Numbered from the stretch's first letter, positions 9,889 through 22,984 are shown. The stretch is DNA of 64,000 nucleotides from Physcomitrium patens (GCF_000002425.4 NC_037269.1:1127543-1191542); one strand, 5' to 3'. The notes: generated by a model not told the origin, from the sequence alone. Program-made: numbers and translations.

Positions 9889-12733
9889 ATAAGTAGTATA
9901 AGAGCAACAAACAAACAAGTAGAAAATTCTCTATTTCTACCAATATGGTTCTATAGAAGAGCTTAGGATGAAAATAAAAGATTCAAACTACTAAAAATGG
10001 TTCTTAACGTTTCAATTAGCTGTACATTTTTTTTCAAGAAATTTGACTGAATCTTCTTTTTTTGCGCAAATTTTAAAATACAATTATCAAAATCAACATT
10101 TACTCCATCTAAAAATTACATCATGAATGCACATATAAGAAAATTTGAATCTTGATAATATAATAATCAAAACTTGCTTATTACACACTCTCTAAACTTT
10201 TAACTAAGACCTCCTAAAACTTTGAATGGTAATCCATTCTTTGTTTTAGAACTAACCAAGTATGCCAAGATAACCCTTTCAAACATGTCGGCTTCCTAGT
10301 CAAGAAAAAAAAATACAACGTTAAGGCCTCTATTAGATTCCTAGTTGTGTTTCTTGTCTACTTTTAAAATTGCTAAAAATTGGTATTTAATTCTTATTCT
10401 TATCCATATTTTTCGGCTTAAATATATTAAAATATATTTTTTATTTTTATTAAATAAATAAAATACTTTAAAATAAGCACAAAAATTAAAAATTTTAAAA
10501 AATAAAAACATCAAAATTATAATTGTATGTATGTATATCCATAAACCAAAAAATTAAAGATTCTAATTTCCATTTTATTAACATGTACTATTTGTAAATG
10601 AAGAAGTTTATTTTATTTTTAACAATTTTCATACAACATAATTATATTAAGAATTCAAAATGATGTATATATGGCTGATTCAAAAAAATAACTATTTTTT
10701 ATTTATTCAATCATTTCTTGTAAACTAAGAATTACCATATTGTTTAAATTTATTTGCGGTTATCATCAATAACTTTTTTTTAATTTACAAAACTTGAAAT
10801 AGTATCTTTGGATTATTATTTAATAAATTTTTAAGTACTATACATAAAAATCACATTTCTGATTGCATTGATATTTTGAAAATATACATATATTTATTTT
10901 TAACAAATATAATATTAGTTTGAAAAAATTCAACTATAATATAAAAGAAAAAAAAATTATAAGTAAGCAAAGAAATTATATTTAACATTCAATATTTCAA
11001 AGTAGGCTTGAATGAATTTATTAATACAAAGCTTGCTGCTTTCACCAAAATTTATAATAAAAAATTTATTTATATTATTCATGAATTTAAGAAAATAAAA
11101 TTACTTTCTATTTTAGAACATGCAAGAAGATGTATCCTCTTGTAATTGCCTCTTGAATATTAGTTTATGAACTTCAAGTAATGTAGTATTTTTATCAAAC
11201 AAGACATTGGTCTATGATTTTTATTAACTTAAAAAAATTAAAACGTATAATCTGAAAAATAACTTTGAATGTTGGATTCACAACTCTGAAATAATATTTA
11301 TTGCATACTAGTCTACAAACTTGATAAAAATGTTTCCAACTAATCATGATTTAATCAAATTGATTTTTATTATAAAAACTGAAATTTTTTGTAATTATTT
11401 AAATGTTACTTAAAATTAAAATTTAGATAGAATAAAATGCCTCAATTCTTGTATAACATCTAAGTCAATGAATCTATCTTTTTTGGCAGTTTATTATATA
11501 ATAATTGAAAGTATTCCATTTTAAATCAAATATTTAAAATAAAAAAACAAAATAAGATTTTTTTAATATACTAAATTTCAGAAAATAATATTTAATAATA
11601 AATTTCAAATATAAATATTTAAGAAATTTATTTTTTTGAGATACTAAAAACTAAAGTTTATATGATGATCAATCATATAAATTATATAATTATAATGATA
11701 AAACATAAAAATATTTTATTTCTAATCTTAAGTTAAAAATACTTTTAGAATTTGGTTTTTTAACTCTAATTTTTACTCACAATAATTGAGTCATCCATTC
11801 AACTTCTATTTTTTGAAAAAAAAAATTAAAAATTATTTTTTAGGAATAATAATAGGAATATTAAATATTTTCTTATAATACAAGAATATATATATATATA
11901 TACACACTTAAAGAAACTTTAGCAAAAATGAGGCCCTTGATACTTTAATTTTAAGATTGAACCTCCTACATTTTAATATCTTATAATCTTTATTATTTTA
12001 TTAACTTTAAACTTAAATAATAGATAAATACATATAAAAATATGAAAATAATATAATGGCTGATTCTATTTATCAGTAAAATTGACTTAAAATTCAAAGT
12101 AAATTTTTTATATTATATTATCTTCAACTCACTAAAAATTCTACAATGTGCAACATCTATATTTTTTTTCTTACAATAATATATTTTTAAAATAATTTCA
12201 AATTATTTGAAATAAAATATTTTAATTATTTCATATTTGTAAAAATAAATATGCATCTCTAAATTATTTAGATATAAATCTGGGTTATTTTAATTCTATT
12301 TATAATTTTAACTTATTTGATTTAATAAAATTTAATTGAAAAATAGAATTATTTTTTTATTTTTATTATTTTTCTTCTTGTCTTCTTATTCATTAATTCC
12401 TTACCTATTTTATTCTCATTATAATATAATCCATTTATTGAATACCTTTACTCTCCATCATTTGACTTTCTAATCTTTTCAACAAACTATTCATCTTCTA
12501 TTATATTTTATTTCAATAAAATCTATTTCAATTTAACTTATAATGCAGCATCTAGAGAAATAATGATTTTAAATAAGTATCCATTTTTCATTTCACAAAC
12601 CATCTTTACACTCAATTTGTTCTTTACATGTATGTATCACTAATAAAACATTAATCTAATTAATCATTATTTATATCAATAAAATCATATAATTCTTAGA
12701 ATTTAATATCAAATTAAACCAGTATAACCTTTA
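9889..12733. other. AT-rich gene-free stretch
   Basis: Very AT-rich with scattered A/T runs and a short (TA)n run near 11890. No ORF of convincing length, no RNA gene and no repeat pair was recognised. It may hold highly decayed transposon sequence. Confidence 0.6.
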
Positions 12734-12833
12734 NNNNNNNNNNNNNNNNNNNNNNNNNNNNNNNNNNNNNNNNNNNNNNNNNNNNNNNNNNNNNNNNNNN
12801 NNNNNNNNNNNNNNNNNNNNNNNNNNNNNNNNN
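12734..12833. other. Assembly gap (100 N)
   Basis: Exactly 100 N bases, the conventional placeholder for a gap of unknown length. The flanks are both AT-rich and show no matching sequence. Confidence 0.99.
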
Positions 12834-14890
12834 CGATAGAAAAAAAAAGGAAAAAAAAAAACTATAATAATGCCTTACAATTTTAAGAATTAACTATAGT
12901 ATAAGAAGCTAATTTTTATAAATAAAACCAAAAATAAAACATAAGACCATATCCCACAAACTATAATTTTTTATAATTCAACTATTTTATTTGAATGATG
13001 TTTTTTTAATAATAGTTGAATTATAAAAAAATTAATTTCAACCCTTACAGATTAATTATTTTTATATTAATTTTGCAAATATTTAATTTTTAAGACAAGG
13101 ATAACATCATCTTATTTTGTTACTTGTTCAGTAAAAAAAATTATTTCATGTGATTTTTTATTTCTTTTCAAATTCTATATTATCTATTGCTATGTTTTTT
13201 TTAGTATTTGTTTAAAGATCTTTTTTCACGCTTCTTAAAACATTTATTTTATGCATACTGTTACACTAAAAATTTATATTAAATTCTCTATAATTAAAAT
13301 GAGAATATCTGTTATTTTTTCATTTTTTTCTATCTAAAATTTAGGTTTTAATATCTATTTAAATAAAAAGATAAGAAGATTGGTTTTGATTTTAAAAGAT
13401 TAATGTATAGTATTTTAGAAAAATTACAAACTCTTATTGTAGGCTAAAAACTAAAAAAATATGAGAGTTAAATTATTAGATTAGACATTATTCACTATAA
13501 AAATTTGTCAATATCATGTCATATTTTAAATTTAATTATTTAAATATTATTTTTTGCTTTATTTTATTATCAGTTTAACACAAAAATGCTATTACTACTA
13601 CTAAATAGACTTTACTTTTTATATTGTAAAGATACTTGAATTCTAATAGTATAAAGTTTTAATTTGAAATTAAAAGTTGAGGTTTATTTTATTTTAATTT
13701 TAAGAATTTAAAGTTCTATTTACATATCAAATAAAAGTTTAACATCTCATTTATTAATAATGTGTATACACTAGAAACAAAATTTCTAGTGTTAATATGC
13801 AAGTCATCAAATAAGCATCATCTGATATAAATAAAATTTGTTAGTAATACCAATATATAAAAAATCTATTAGTGTAAATAACAAACAAAAAATTATATTG
13901 TTTATTCTAATAATCTCTTTTGAAAGTCAAAATTTAGCTTCTTATATTTAAGTTAAAGCATAGTATCTATTTTTATCACAGTTAGTAATGCCAACATACT
14001 ACCTTTTCTTTCATAATTTTTTAAAACCAAAATAGATAACAATTTAATTTTCTTCAACTAAAGTAAAAAATAAATTATTGATATTATTTTAAAATATATA
14101 ATTAAAATTTCAAACTTCCTATCTTTAAAAATCATTTATGAAATAGAATAAACTAATTTCTTATATGAAAATAAAACAAGTCTCTTTGTTAATAATTTTT
14201 TAATATTTTAATACTAAGCAATTCATTTCTAATCAGTTGAGTTATTCTAATGATATTACAATGGAGTTTTCCTTCCCTAAGATCTTATCTAAGGCTTTAA
14301 CGCCATCTATAGAAGTTTCTATAATTTGTACCAATTAAGTTTTTTAAATCTAAATCTTTTAAAATTCTATAAAAATCTTATTCCTTTATCAACCTCTAAA
14401 AAACTCTAATTGTTCTACTGATAAAAATACATTCTCAAATTGTTCCTATCCATTGCTAATACCTCTTCATAACTTTAAAAGAAATATGAATCCAAGTTTA
14501 ATAAAAATTTGTACATATAGGCAGCATTTAAAGGCTCATATTTCAAATACCAAAAAGCCATCCACAATACAAACAAAGATAAATACATCTGTTAAGACTT
14601 CTTCAACAATCAACTTATATTCCAACTAAAAATGGAATGGCATTCAAATTTTCCACCTATGTTTGATAACTACAAAAAATCAAAACATCAAACCAATAAC
14701 TTGTATCAAATTTTGAGAATGAGTCAAAAAATGCTTTAAAGAAAACCGAATTATCTCCTCAACAAGTACTTTGCTCGGCCTCTTGTTATTGAATTAAAGC
14801 AGCAATGAATCAAGTGTGTCACAGAATGATGTAGAGAAATGTGGAAGCATCCAAAAGGCGTCTCAGCCTTGGCCCTCACTCCTCAATTGA
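12834..14890. other. AT-rich gene-free stretch
   Basis: AT-rich intergenic DNA up to the promoter region of the small heat-shock gene. No coding, RNA or repeat structure could be supported. Base composition shifts toward GC after about 14750. Confidence 0.6.
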
Positions 14891-15087
14891 CAACAACAAT
14901 ATGTTTTAAGATGACCCACCAGGCCATTCATGCATAGAACAACAGAATAAGCTTCGCCAAAAAACAAATCCCTCAAATGGGAAACTCATTTCCGATTTCC
15001 ACGCTGCACTAAAACAAAATAGCGGTGGTGAATTGTTCTGAAAGCAACGAGGAAAATCAGCTGCAGAGGGTGCACCGACACCGATTC

Positions 15088-15115
15088 TTCCAACCTCTTC
15101 TAGGTCTTTCTGGAG
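15088..15115 (+). promoter_or_regulatory. Candidate heat-shock element
   Basis: TTC triplets recur every 10 bases at 15088, 15098 and 15108, with a GAA-like GAG at 15113 and weaker inverse units between them. This fits the 5-bp unit spacing of heat-shock factor sites, though the GAA half-units are imperfect. It lies about 30-60 bases upstream of a TATA box and of a small HSP gene. Confidence 0.4.
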
Positions 15116-15146
15116 GATCCAACGCCTCGCCATCCTTTACATTCCG

Positions 15147-15153
15147 TATAAAT
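15147..15153 (+). promoter_or_regulatory. TATA box of the small HSP gene
   Basis: TATAAAT lies about 186 bases before the MALV-type ATG at 15333 and 260 before the chosen start, placing transcription start near 15180. The candidate heat-shock element is just upstream. Confidence 0.6.
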
Positions 15154-15406
15154 GTATCACTGTGATCAACCAACTTCATATCTTGGATCGCTTTCGCATG
15201 CTCTTATTTACTTCTGCACTGTGAGAAACTGAGCATAATTCTTCCATCTAGATTGTTTTTGTGATCGAGCTCACTGTCGTCGAATTCTCAGCCAAGTTTT
15301 CGCTAAATCACGTTTTTTCTGCAGTCTAGGAGATGGCTCTGGTTTTGTCACCGTGGTTTGGGCGAGGGTGCGCCAGGCGTACCAGTTCACGCTTGAACCG
15401 ACCTTC

Positions 15407-16114
15407 ATGTTCACCGACCTGGTTATCGTCAAAGTTCCGCTGCAAAGACAGCCTTGTGCGCCAGTGAGTAGCCCTTGTTCTTCCCTGCACAACAACCTTC
15501 GTATGCTGAGATGGGATGAGACAGCTGAGGCTCACACCTTCAAACTTCGCCTGCCAGGTATGTATGGGTGGGAAACTCTCTTGGTGAGCCACTAACATTT
15601 TTACTACACCTCGGTCCAGAACTTAATTTCCCCCAACTGTTGTATTATTAATAACTGTTGTATTCTTCGACACAAGTTGTCCATGGAGTGCAACCATCAC
15701 TACCCTTGTGTGCGCTATATATGACATGATGTTACGACATGTACAGGTATGAAGAAGGAGGAGCTGAACATCCAGATAGAAGATCGAACTCTCTACCTCA
15801 GTCACAACAGCGAGCCCAAAATGGGTACCAAGGAGGGTGAAAGTTCGTCTGACTCGCAGTGCACGGAGAAGAAACCTGCAAGTTGCACCTTCATGCGGAC
15901 GTTCAAGTTGCCAGAGAACGCAGACCTGGAGCAGATCAAAGCTAATGTAACCAACGAGACGTTGACCATTACCATACCCAAGCTCACCATGAAGTCACCG
16001 GAGGTTCGTAAGATCAATGTGAGAGATGGAGATGGTGTTGCCACTTCCTTAACTGCTGCATCGGAGAAGAGCAAAGCCAAGGCTACGGATGCATCCGAGC
16101 CCACCTCGAAATAG
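15407..16114 (+). CDS. Small heat-shock protein (HSP20, class I-like), two exons
   Basis: Exons 15407-15557 and 15747-16114 join at LPG/MKKEEL across a GT-AG intron of 189 bases, giving 172 residues. The alpha-crystallin domain is clear: WDETAEAHTFKLRLPG at the exon 1 end, then KKEELNIQIED, FMRTFKLPENADLEQIKAN and LTITIPK. Such proteins are ATP-independent holdases that form oligomers and bind unfolding proteins in the cytosol. The usual GVL before the TVPK-type strand reads ETL here, and the tail is Ser/Ala/Lys-rich. The start is uncertain: an ATG at 15333 begins MALVLSPWFGR, typical of class I sHSPs, but in another frame that stops at about 15465. A frameshift may have broken the ancestral N-terminus, leaving ATG 15407 or 15503 as usable starts. 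Confidence 0.8.
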
Positions 16115-16410
16115 ATATGCACAACCAGTTGCCACTTTTCAGTGCTGTTCAGTGAGGTCGAACCTTGAGGACTTCAAAATAAGACTAGGGCATGGGAGCA
16201 ATACAGTTATTCAGTTGTGAATTATGGTAGCATGGTAGTGTGGGTTTCAATGCCGTGGGCTACCTGTCTGTGTTGCTAATGAAACTTCGGTTTGTTTTCG
16301 GAACATGTACCACATACACCTAGTGTGGATAAGATGGGGTTCATATTGTTTTATTTTTTATTTATTTATTTTTGTTTCAGGGTATGCTCTGAAGTGGATT
16401 GAAATATATC

Positions 16411-16416
16411 AATAAA
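16411..16416 (+). terminator. Poly(A) signal AATAAA for the small HSP gene
   Basis: AATAAA about 300 bases after the stop codon, a plausible 3' UTR length for a plant gene. No other signal was compared. Confidence 0.45.
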
Positions 16417-16419
16417 TCA

Positions 16420-17736
16420 CAGAATCAGATGGTATAAGGATTTTACAAATTTGGATTTAAAAAAATCAGTTTCTGTAATAGTATCCAGAAGTTCTTTTTC
16501 ATTGTCTGGATAGGACATATTTGTAATAGGAATATTTAAGAACACTCATTGTTTTGCATGCTCCAACTTCAAGTGATTACATCTTCATTATTTCTACTTT
16601 TAATATTTTTTTCATTTTTGTTGCTAAAAGAATAGTACTTTTTAACCAATTTATTATGTGTATGTATATATATATATATATATATATTCTTTACTAAATT
16701 GAAGTTTATGACCAAGCTATTTGCAAAGTTGTTTCATGATAAGCAACTTCATAAATTAAAAATAAAGTTTTGGCTCTCGGTAATGTTACACAAATTTTCA
16801 GAAATCGTTACAAAGTTTTATCAAGAGTTTAAAAAATATTCCAAATTTGTCTTGTGATTATTTGTTTAAATATTTATTTAATTAACCAAAGTATAATGGT
16901 TAGTTTTATATCTATTTTTCAATAAATTTATTTTATGCACACCTCGTCCAAACTGTTACACAAATTTGATGCACATTTATAGAGTTTTTCTCTTAAAAAT
17001 TCTTAGTTGAATAAAATGCAAATAATGTTTTGGTGATGTGTAACCTATGAAAGCTCTGTATTAGAACATAAATAAAATGAATTAACATGTTCTCTGAGGT
17101 GTAAATTACATTGTGGGAAAAGAAATACTATTCATTCATTTTTATTTAGAAACATTAATATTATTTATGTACAAAAAAAATAGTGACAAGATTTCATTAA
17201 ATATCATTAAAACACATTAGCTGAAATAAATATTTACTATGATTTATCTATAAGGTCCTCTGTAATGAAATGGTATATGTGTTATCACGCAAATTAGATT
17301 GAAGATAGTTAACATTTAATTCAGATTATATCATTTTTCACTGTGAGAAATTTTCCTTAAGAATGATTATAAGCAATCTTGAATTTTGAAGGAAAATTTG
17401 ATAAACTATTACATCCACATGTGAGGAGCATTGTAAGATAAATATTGTTCCATTGTCTTCATTTGGATCGTTAAAAATCATGCAACTTGTGCTCTGCTAT
17501 TCGTTTCTGAATGTGACATGGAGTAGTTTAGCAAAAACATTAAGCTGAATGCACATCGCTAGTACCACAATCAATAGGGACAACATAGATAAGCTTAAGA
17601 AAGGTAACAATGCATCCAAAAAGGTTTAAAATAACACATTAAATCACAGAATTTCAATAAATAAAGCTCCATGTATAAAACACTAAAATATATTTTTTAT
17701 ATTTCTGTGTATGGTTATAGCAGGGGACATACAGAG
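16420..17736. other. Intergenic AT-rich DNA between convergent genes
   Basis: AT-rich, with a (TA)n microsatellite at about 16666-16687. No coding or RNA feature was seen. Confidence 0.55.

Positions 17737-17766
<30 letters not shown>
17737..17766. repeat. Poly(A) tract, about 30 bp
   Basis: A 30-base A run lies downstream of both convergent genes. No retroposed gene copy could be recognised next to it. Confidence 0.8.
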
Positions 17767-17768
<2 letters not shown>

Positions 17769-18174
17769 ATGTCCGGCATCCACTACATAGATGCTCAAAC
17801 CTGAAGGATTTTAAGAGCTACTGCTTGCTTCAGCATCTCATATAACTATAATGATACCATTTCCGGTGTTTACAATATAAAAAGTCAACGACAAGAAACG
17901 TTCCGATTTCCAAGCATTCCAGCTAGACAATTGGACGGCTGCCATGGTTCTAGTAAAAAATAAAAATATAATATTTTATTCAATTTTCTGATACAAAAAG
18001 AAAAGAAAAAAACTGCTATGTTATCCGGTACAAACCTAACCAAATTTAAGAGCACATGTGCCGTACAAGTGGGTGTCCTCGATCTGATTGCCCAGATGGC
18101 AGTTGTAGAGCATTTTAAAAGTATCTGAGACAAGCTGTATAAAAACAGACTAATCCCATCAGGATCATGTTCTA

Positions 18175-20758
18175 CTATCTGAACAATGGAGGCAGAACAG
18201 CGTGTGAGTCGACATCCAGCGGCTCCAAATTTCTGCAAACAACAAAATCAATTGTAAGTCAAGGATTCGACATTTACAGTAGTCTGACAAAGATCGCAGG
18301 TTCAATTGATAAGAAACAGCAACTTGGTGCGCTATCAATGAGGGCGTAATGTCGCGGCATCAAGCTCAGCATAAAAGGTAGTGTCTAATCCTCTCATCGG
18401 CAGGGATCCTAGTCATTCACACATACGGCTGATACCACGTAAAAGATTTACGCTAAATGTATCTGAAACACAAAAGTTCGAATAAACAGCACACCTGCAA
18501 GTGTTACGGCCATTCTCGACTGTGCTCGGGACAAACCACAACCGCCGAAATGTGGAAGTCTCTAATTGCAGGAAGAACCCATTGCTATTTCCGTGCACCC
18601 ATTTCCTTGATCCAGATCCTTTCCAAACCTATCACATGATACCCACGTGATGAGTACGTGATGCCCATGCAGATACTTCGGACACCATGAAACTAGAAAC
18701 ACACATCACCAATTATTACGATATTAGGGTCACCTATAGAAATATATGCCAAGTACTGCATCCTCTCGCTATTAGGTCAACTGCGGTTAACACCAAGCCG
18801 AAGTATTGGAACACACATCAGATCACCTGGGGAAATGCAATGCTCTTCTTTGCCACAATAAGGCACGCAGCCGTTGCGGATGATTCAACAACATACTGTC
18901 GCAAGAATCCCGCACAACTGTTTAAAGTGTCGGGGGATTCAAATGCCTGAAGGAACACCCCATAAAAATTTAATTCACATTTCAACATAATAGTTTTAAC
19001 GAGATCACCAACGAAGTCCGAATTTAAATTTTCAAAACCAAACATCCAATTACTTCAGTAGTTTAAACATCTTCATACGATGCACTTATCTTACTGTTAC
19101 AACTTCGGCAAATGGTATAACAGTGATAATCTGTAGAACGAGCACGTGTTACCATTCAAGGTAAGCATTCACCTCGATTGTTCGCAACTCGACACAGGTC
19201 CATAGATTAACTTCAACAATACCTTTTCAACAGCGACATTGGGTACAGTTTCCTTAGTCGCATCTTTCCCCAGGCACAAACGGACATTAGCATCTACTGT
19301 TCCATTTTTATCATTCCACTCTTTCAAGGCTAATGCAACAGTTTCTTTGGCAAATTTTCGTATTTCATCTGAAGTACTTGGAGGAAGTGCCCCATCCACA
19401 ACCTGCAACACCCACATGCATCGTTTCCGTTAGTTCCATTGTAACAAGCAGCAGCGTAGGCATACTCCCTACTTAATGAGCATGATGTGCGGCAAGAGAA
19501 AATTTACCCCATCTAGTCGTTGGGCATCAGGCTGAGACACATCTGAAGACCCATTCGACTCCACTCCTTTCTTGTCCTGCTGACTTCGCTTTTTATCTCG
19601 CACTATTTGGGTTAGCCTTTTGACTTTAGTAGCAACTTCAGAACTGCTAGGGTTTTGAGCCAAAGCTTCTCGATACGTAGCCAAAGCCTACAACCAAAAG
19701 TAGACAATCTCATTGAATTGCGATCATTACAAACACAAGGAGTAAAAGTAGTTGTTTTGTTGACAATAACAGGGTATAGGATAAGTAGAAGCGGACCCAC
19801 TTATAAATGGTGAACCCTAGAAGTGCCATAACCTACGAACCAATCTTGCGTTCAACAGTAAAGACCTTGGTTTGAAATTCGTGGGCAGCAGCATCTTGAT
19901 CAGCTAGAATGTTCTACTGTTCCGGTTTAAATAACGAAATCTAAACTTTCAAAAGACTGTTGACAAGTGAGAGACGGATGTTACAGTGACAGGAAAATGT
20001 CTGTGATGGGCATCTTCAAACACGAATAAAGAAAATGCTGGAGCAAGACCTGTGTCGAAAAAATTCAAAACTTAGAACAACGAGGTTTAATCGCGAAACG
20101 ACCTCAGTGAAGCAGCGGATCTAAATATTACCTCGTCATAGCGTTCCATAGCCTCCAAGGCACTTCCTTTCCTGAAGAAACCCTAGCCCGTGCATCCAAC
20201 CACAACCACCCTGCTTTAATTCTTTAAGGTGAACGACAGGAATTCGACAGGGTACAAGCAGTTGAGCACTGCGAGGCAATGCATAGACAAGAAAGTCTGC
20301 AAAAGCAATACAGAACAAACACTACCAGAAGAGACTGAACTATGATCGGGAGAAATAAGCAGAGGGCAGAACCTTCTCCCAAGTGGGCTTCAATTTTATC
20401 GTCGTCTCTGCGTCCGCGAGAGCCTTGGTTAACTTCATCAAGTTCAGAAAAGCAGCCGATCGGTTGCTGCAAAGAAATAATCACCAACACAACCGTTACC
20501 TAACATCTCAGAGAGAACTCAAAACTCAAAAACATAGCGGATCCCCTCGTGTCACGACAGACAATTTGCTAATCAAAATGTGCAGCAACGCGGATGCCGA
20601 ATCGAGAGATGCTGGGAGTTGCTAGATAACCTGTAGAGAGCAGGATTTTCCGGGTCTAATTTGATAGCCTGAGTGTAGAGAGCAGCGGCCTTGAGATAAT
20701 TGCCGGCCTTGAAACAGGCATTGCCTTGGTCTTTCAAGGAAGCTGGAGCGGGCTCCAT
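18175..20758 (-). CDS. TPR co-chaperone-like protein, eight coding exons
   Basis: Minus-strand exons: 20631-20758, 20373-20466, 20132-20182, 19508-19687, 19223-19402, 18827-18946, 18495-18628, 18175-18232. All have GT-AG junctions and phases agree, giving 945 nt and 314 residues from ATG 20758 to TAG 18175-18177. Three TPR motifs fill residues about 8-110 (ASLKDQGNACFKAGNYLKAA, SNRSAAFLNL, FFRKGSALEAMERYDEAL), a fold that binds Hsp70/Hsp90 tails. A charged linker follows, then a C-terminal domain with AFPQVWKGSGSRKW, LRRLWF-like FRRLWF and an ending LPPLFR. This layout matches my recollection of plant TPR3-type proteins, but no search was run. The start of exon 3 (acceptor CTAG at 20183) is chosen to keep the GFFRKG motif in frame. 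Confidence 0.8.
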
Positions 20759-20777
20759 GGAAAGAAACTTCAGTACA

Positions 20778-20978
20778 CTAGTAAACAAAAATAAAACAAA
20801 AACAAAAAAAAATAAAAGAAGTAGACAGGGAATGAGAGGAACAAGAGTAAAGAGAAGCGATGCGGGAAGAGAAAGGGGAGCGGCAACGGCGGCAGAGACG
20901 AGAATCTGATGAGCACAGAGCAAAGCAAAAGCGAGAGAGAGAGTGAGCGAGCACAGAATTAGGGCTGAGTTGGGGCAT
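20778..20978 (-). other. Upstream ORF in the TPR gene 5' UTR
   Basis: A 66-codon frame starts at a true ATG (20978) and stops 20 bases before the main ATG at 20758, in a CT-rich leader typical of plant 5' UTRs. A tiny uORF (Met-Glu-Leu-stop) lies just upstream. They would be expected to reduce translation if retained in the mRNA. A 5' UTR intron could remove them. No protein similarity is apparent. Confidence 0.35.
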
Positions 20979-21073
20979 GACGACGACGACAGAGCTTCAC
21001 AGCTCCATGCGACGACAGCCCTTTGAGTTCGTCCCCCGCTCGAAGAAGAAGACGACGACGAAAGCTCGTCCAC

Positions 21074-21433
21074 GTCACCTCACAGTTCGTTCATGTTTCG
21101 TTTCAAAGATTTTAACAATCATTTACAGTTAAAAAGAATGTATTAAGATTTGGGAATTGCTAGGTGGACACCCCCTTTTGTTATTATAGAATGGACACCC
21201 CCTGTACACACAGTAGTATCATTCTTATTTGAATACTTTTTGATGATTACGTTGTTATTACTGAGAAGGAATATGAAAACAAAAAATATATATATTATAT
21301 TATATAAATTGATTTCTTATTTTGTGTCTAAATGATGACCATTACATACTAAAACTTAGATTTTTTTTCTATGTCAGAAATTTATTTTTATCAAATTATG
21401 CATTTAACTTGGAAAAATAACCAAAAGTGTGGT

Positions 21434-21464
<31 letters not shown>

Positions 21465-22134
21465 CATCTAAAGAAACTTGACATGGGAGAAGAAGAGATT
21501 CACCTTGCAATTCTTTATGATTTTATACTAATTATTGGCTTTGTGTATTGGCTAATTTTAAGCAAGAAGGTTTAACTATAATGTATATTGGACTTAATTA
21601 AATAATTGAAATATATTTTTAAAAAATCAAAATTTATTATCTTGAGAAAATAAAATTTTAAAGATATATATATATTTATTTATTTGTATTTTAGTATAAA
21701 AAAATAATATGAATCTAAATTATATAATTTATTAAAGAAATTAAATGTAAATTTGGAATTTTTGCATATGATTTATTATTTTATAATTTATGTTTAATAT
21801 GTCTTTTTTAAAAATAATCTATGTTTAAAAATATTTAATATAATAAATTTTTTATAAAATATTTTATAAAATATTAAATATAAATATCTAAAATTCAAAT
21901 AGTACAATAATACATTAAAAATGTTGATTTTTTTTAATATTGATTATTGTTATTCTTTATAAAAAAATAAAAATAAAATATTTTTCTTTTTTTTATTATA
22001 AATAAGTAAGTTCTTTTAATATAAGACATTACTTTATTTGTTTGTCATGAAAATAAAGATCATTATACACAATACATTAAGTGTCATAAATTAATTATAA
22101 AGTATTCAAACTAAATAAAAATGCAGAATTAATA
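21074..22134. other. Intergenic AT-rich DNA
   Basis: Holds two copies of TGGACACCCCC (21165-21175 and 21192-21202), a (AT)n microsatellite at about 21438-21463, and otherwise AT-rich DNA. No gene was seen. Confidence 0.55.
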
Positions 22135-22483
22135 TACTCTTAAGGAAAGATAATGAATCTACACACAACTAAGTCTAGGTATCTTTTATAATATGAAAAG
22201 AAAATTTAAGAGTGGAAATGTGAGTAGAAAAAATCCTAAAGCTTTATTAAATGTCTAAATTACCAAAGCCCAGCAAATCTTTACAACACAAGCTTTCTTT
22301 CTCAAAATTACTCTCAGAACTTGACTTGACAAGAATATCAAATCAAAGAAGCTTCTCTATCTAAATCTTCAAATTCTAGTTGACACTAATAAAGTCAACC
22401 AATAGAAAAAGTCAAGTAGATGAAAAACCACTAAACCAAACTAATTTACATACATCCAACATAATTTGGCATCCAATGTTACA
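22135..22483. repeat. N1 left LTR (about 349 bp)
   Basis: It is a direct repeat of 56852-57200 over its whole length, diverged but clearly alignable: both contain TCCTAAAGCTTTATTAAAT, CTCTAGTTGACACTAA-like text and a TTTGGCA..CCAATG end. The two copies have equal length with my chosen ends. A target duplication is not clear. Boundaries are uncertain by about 10 bases. Confidence 0.65.
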
Positions 22484-22984
22484 TCAATATAGATACACGT
22501 TTTAATATTTTCAAGTAGGTCTAGTTGCAATGTTTGACAAATATGCTATCTTTGTAGCCAATATAATCTCAAATGAAGAACTTATGTTTGTTTCTTTTAG
22601 ATGACCTTTATCAAAAATATCAATAGTTTTAGTTGCAAGCTTTGCTTGCAACTTAATCAAAACTTCCTTCTTTGAAGGCTTTTTGAATGCTTGAGCCAGC
22701 TCTAGAGATGACATAGATTTTTTATCTTCCAATATTTTATCAGCTAGTTAGAAATTCCATGTTGGTTTAAATTTTGGAGCCAATACACCAATACTAAAAA
22801 AAAAATAAGCATATTTAACACTTTGTAAACTAAAGTATATGTTCTATCTTTAATACTAGTATTTCTATCTTATATTGAAGTTGAAATAGAAGGTCTTGTT
22901 GTAAAACAAATATATACAAGGCCAAATAATAATGACAATCAAATATAAATATTAAGTTCTTTATGATTATTCTCATGGCTATAT
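22484..22984. other. N1 internal sequence, left part
   Basis: Lies between the N1 left LTR and the N2 5' LTR. A 73-codon minus-strand frame exists at 22511-22732, but no domain can be recognised. The remainder of the N1 interior is at 54006-56851. Confidence 0.45.

Noticed and set aside
17737-17766. Poly(A) tail of a processed pseudogene
   Set aside because: No retrocopy of a gene could be recognised upstream of the A run on either strand.
20759-21073. In-frame hydrophobic N-terminal extension of the TPR protein
   Set aside because: The frame is open for 105 codons upstream but contains no ATG (it begins at GTG) and is CT-rich on the transcript strand, as expected of a 5' UTR.
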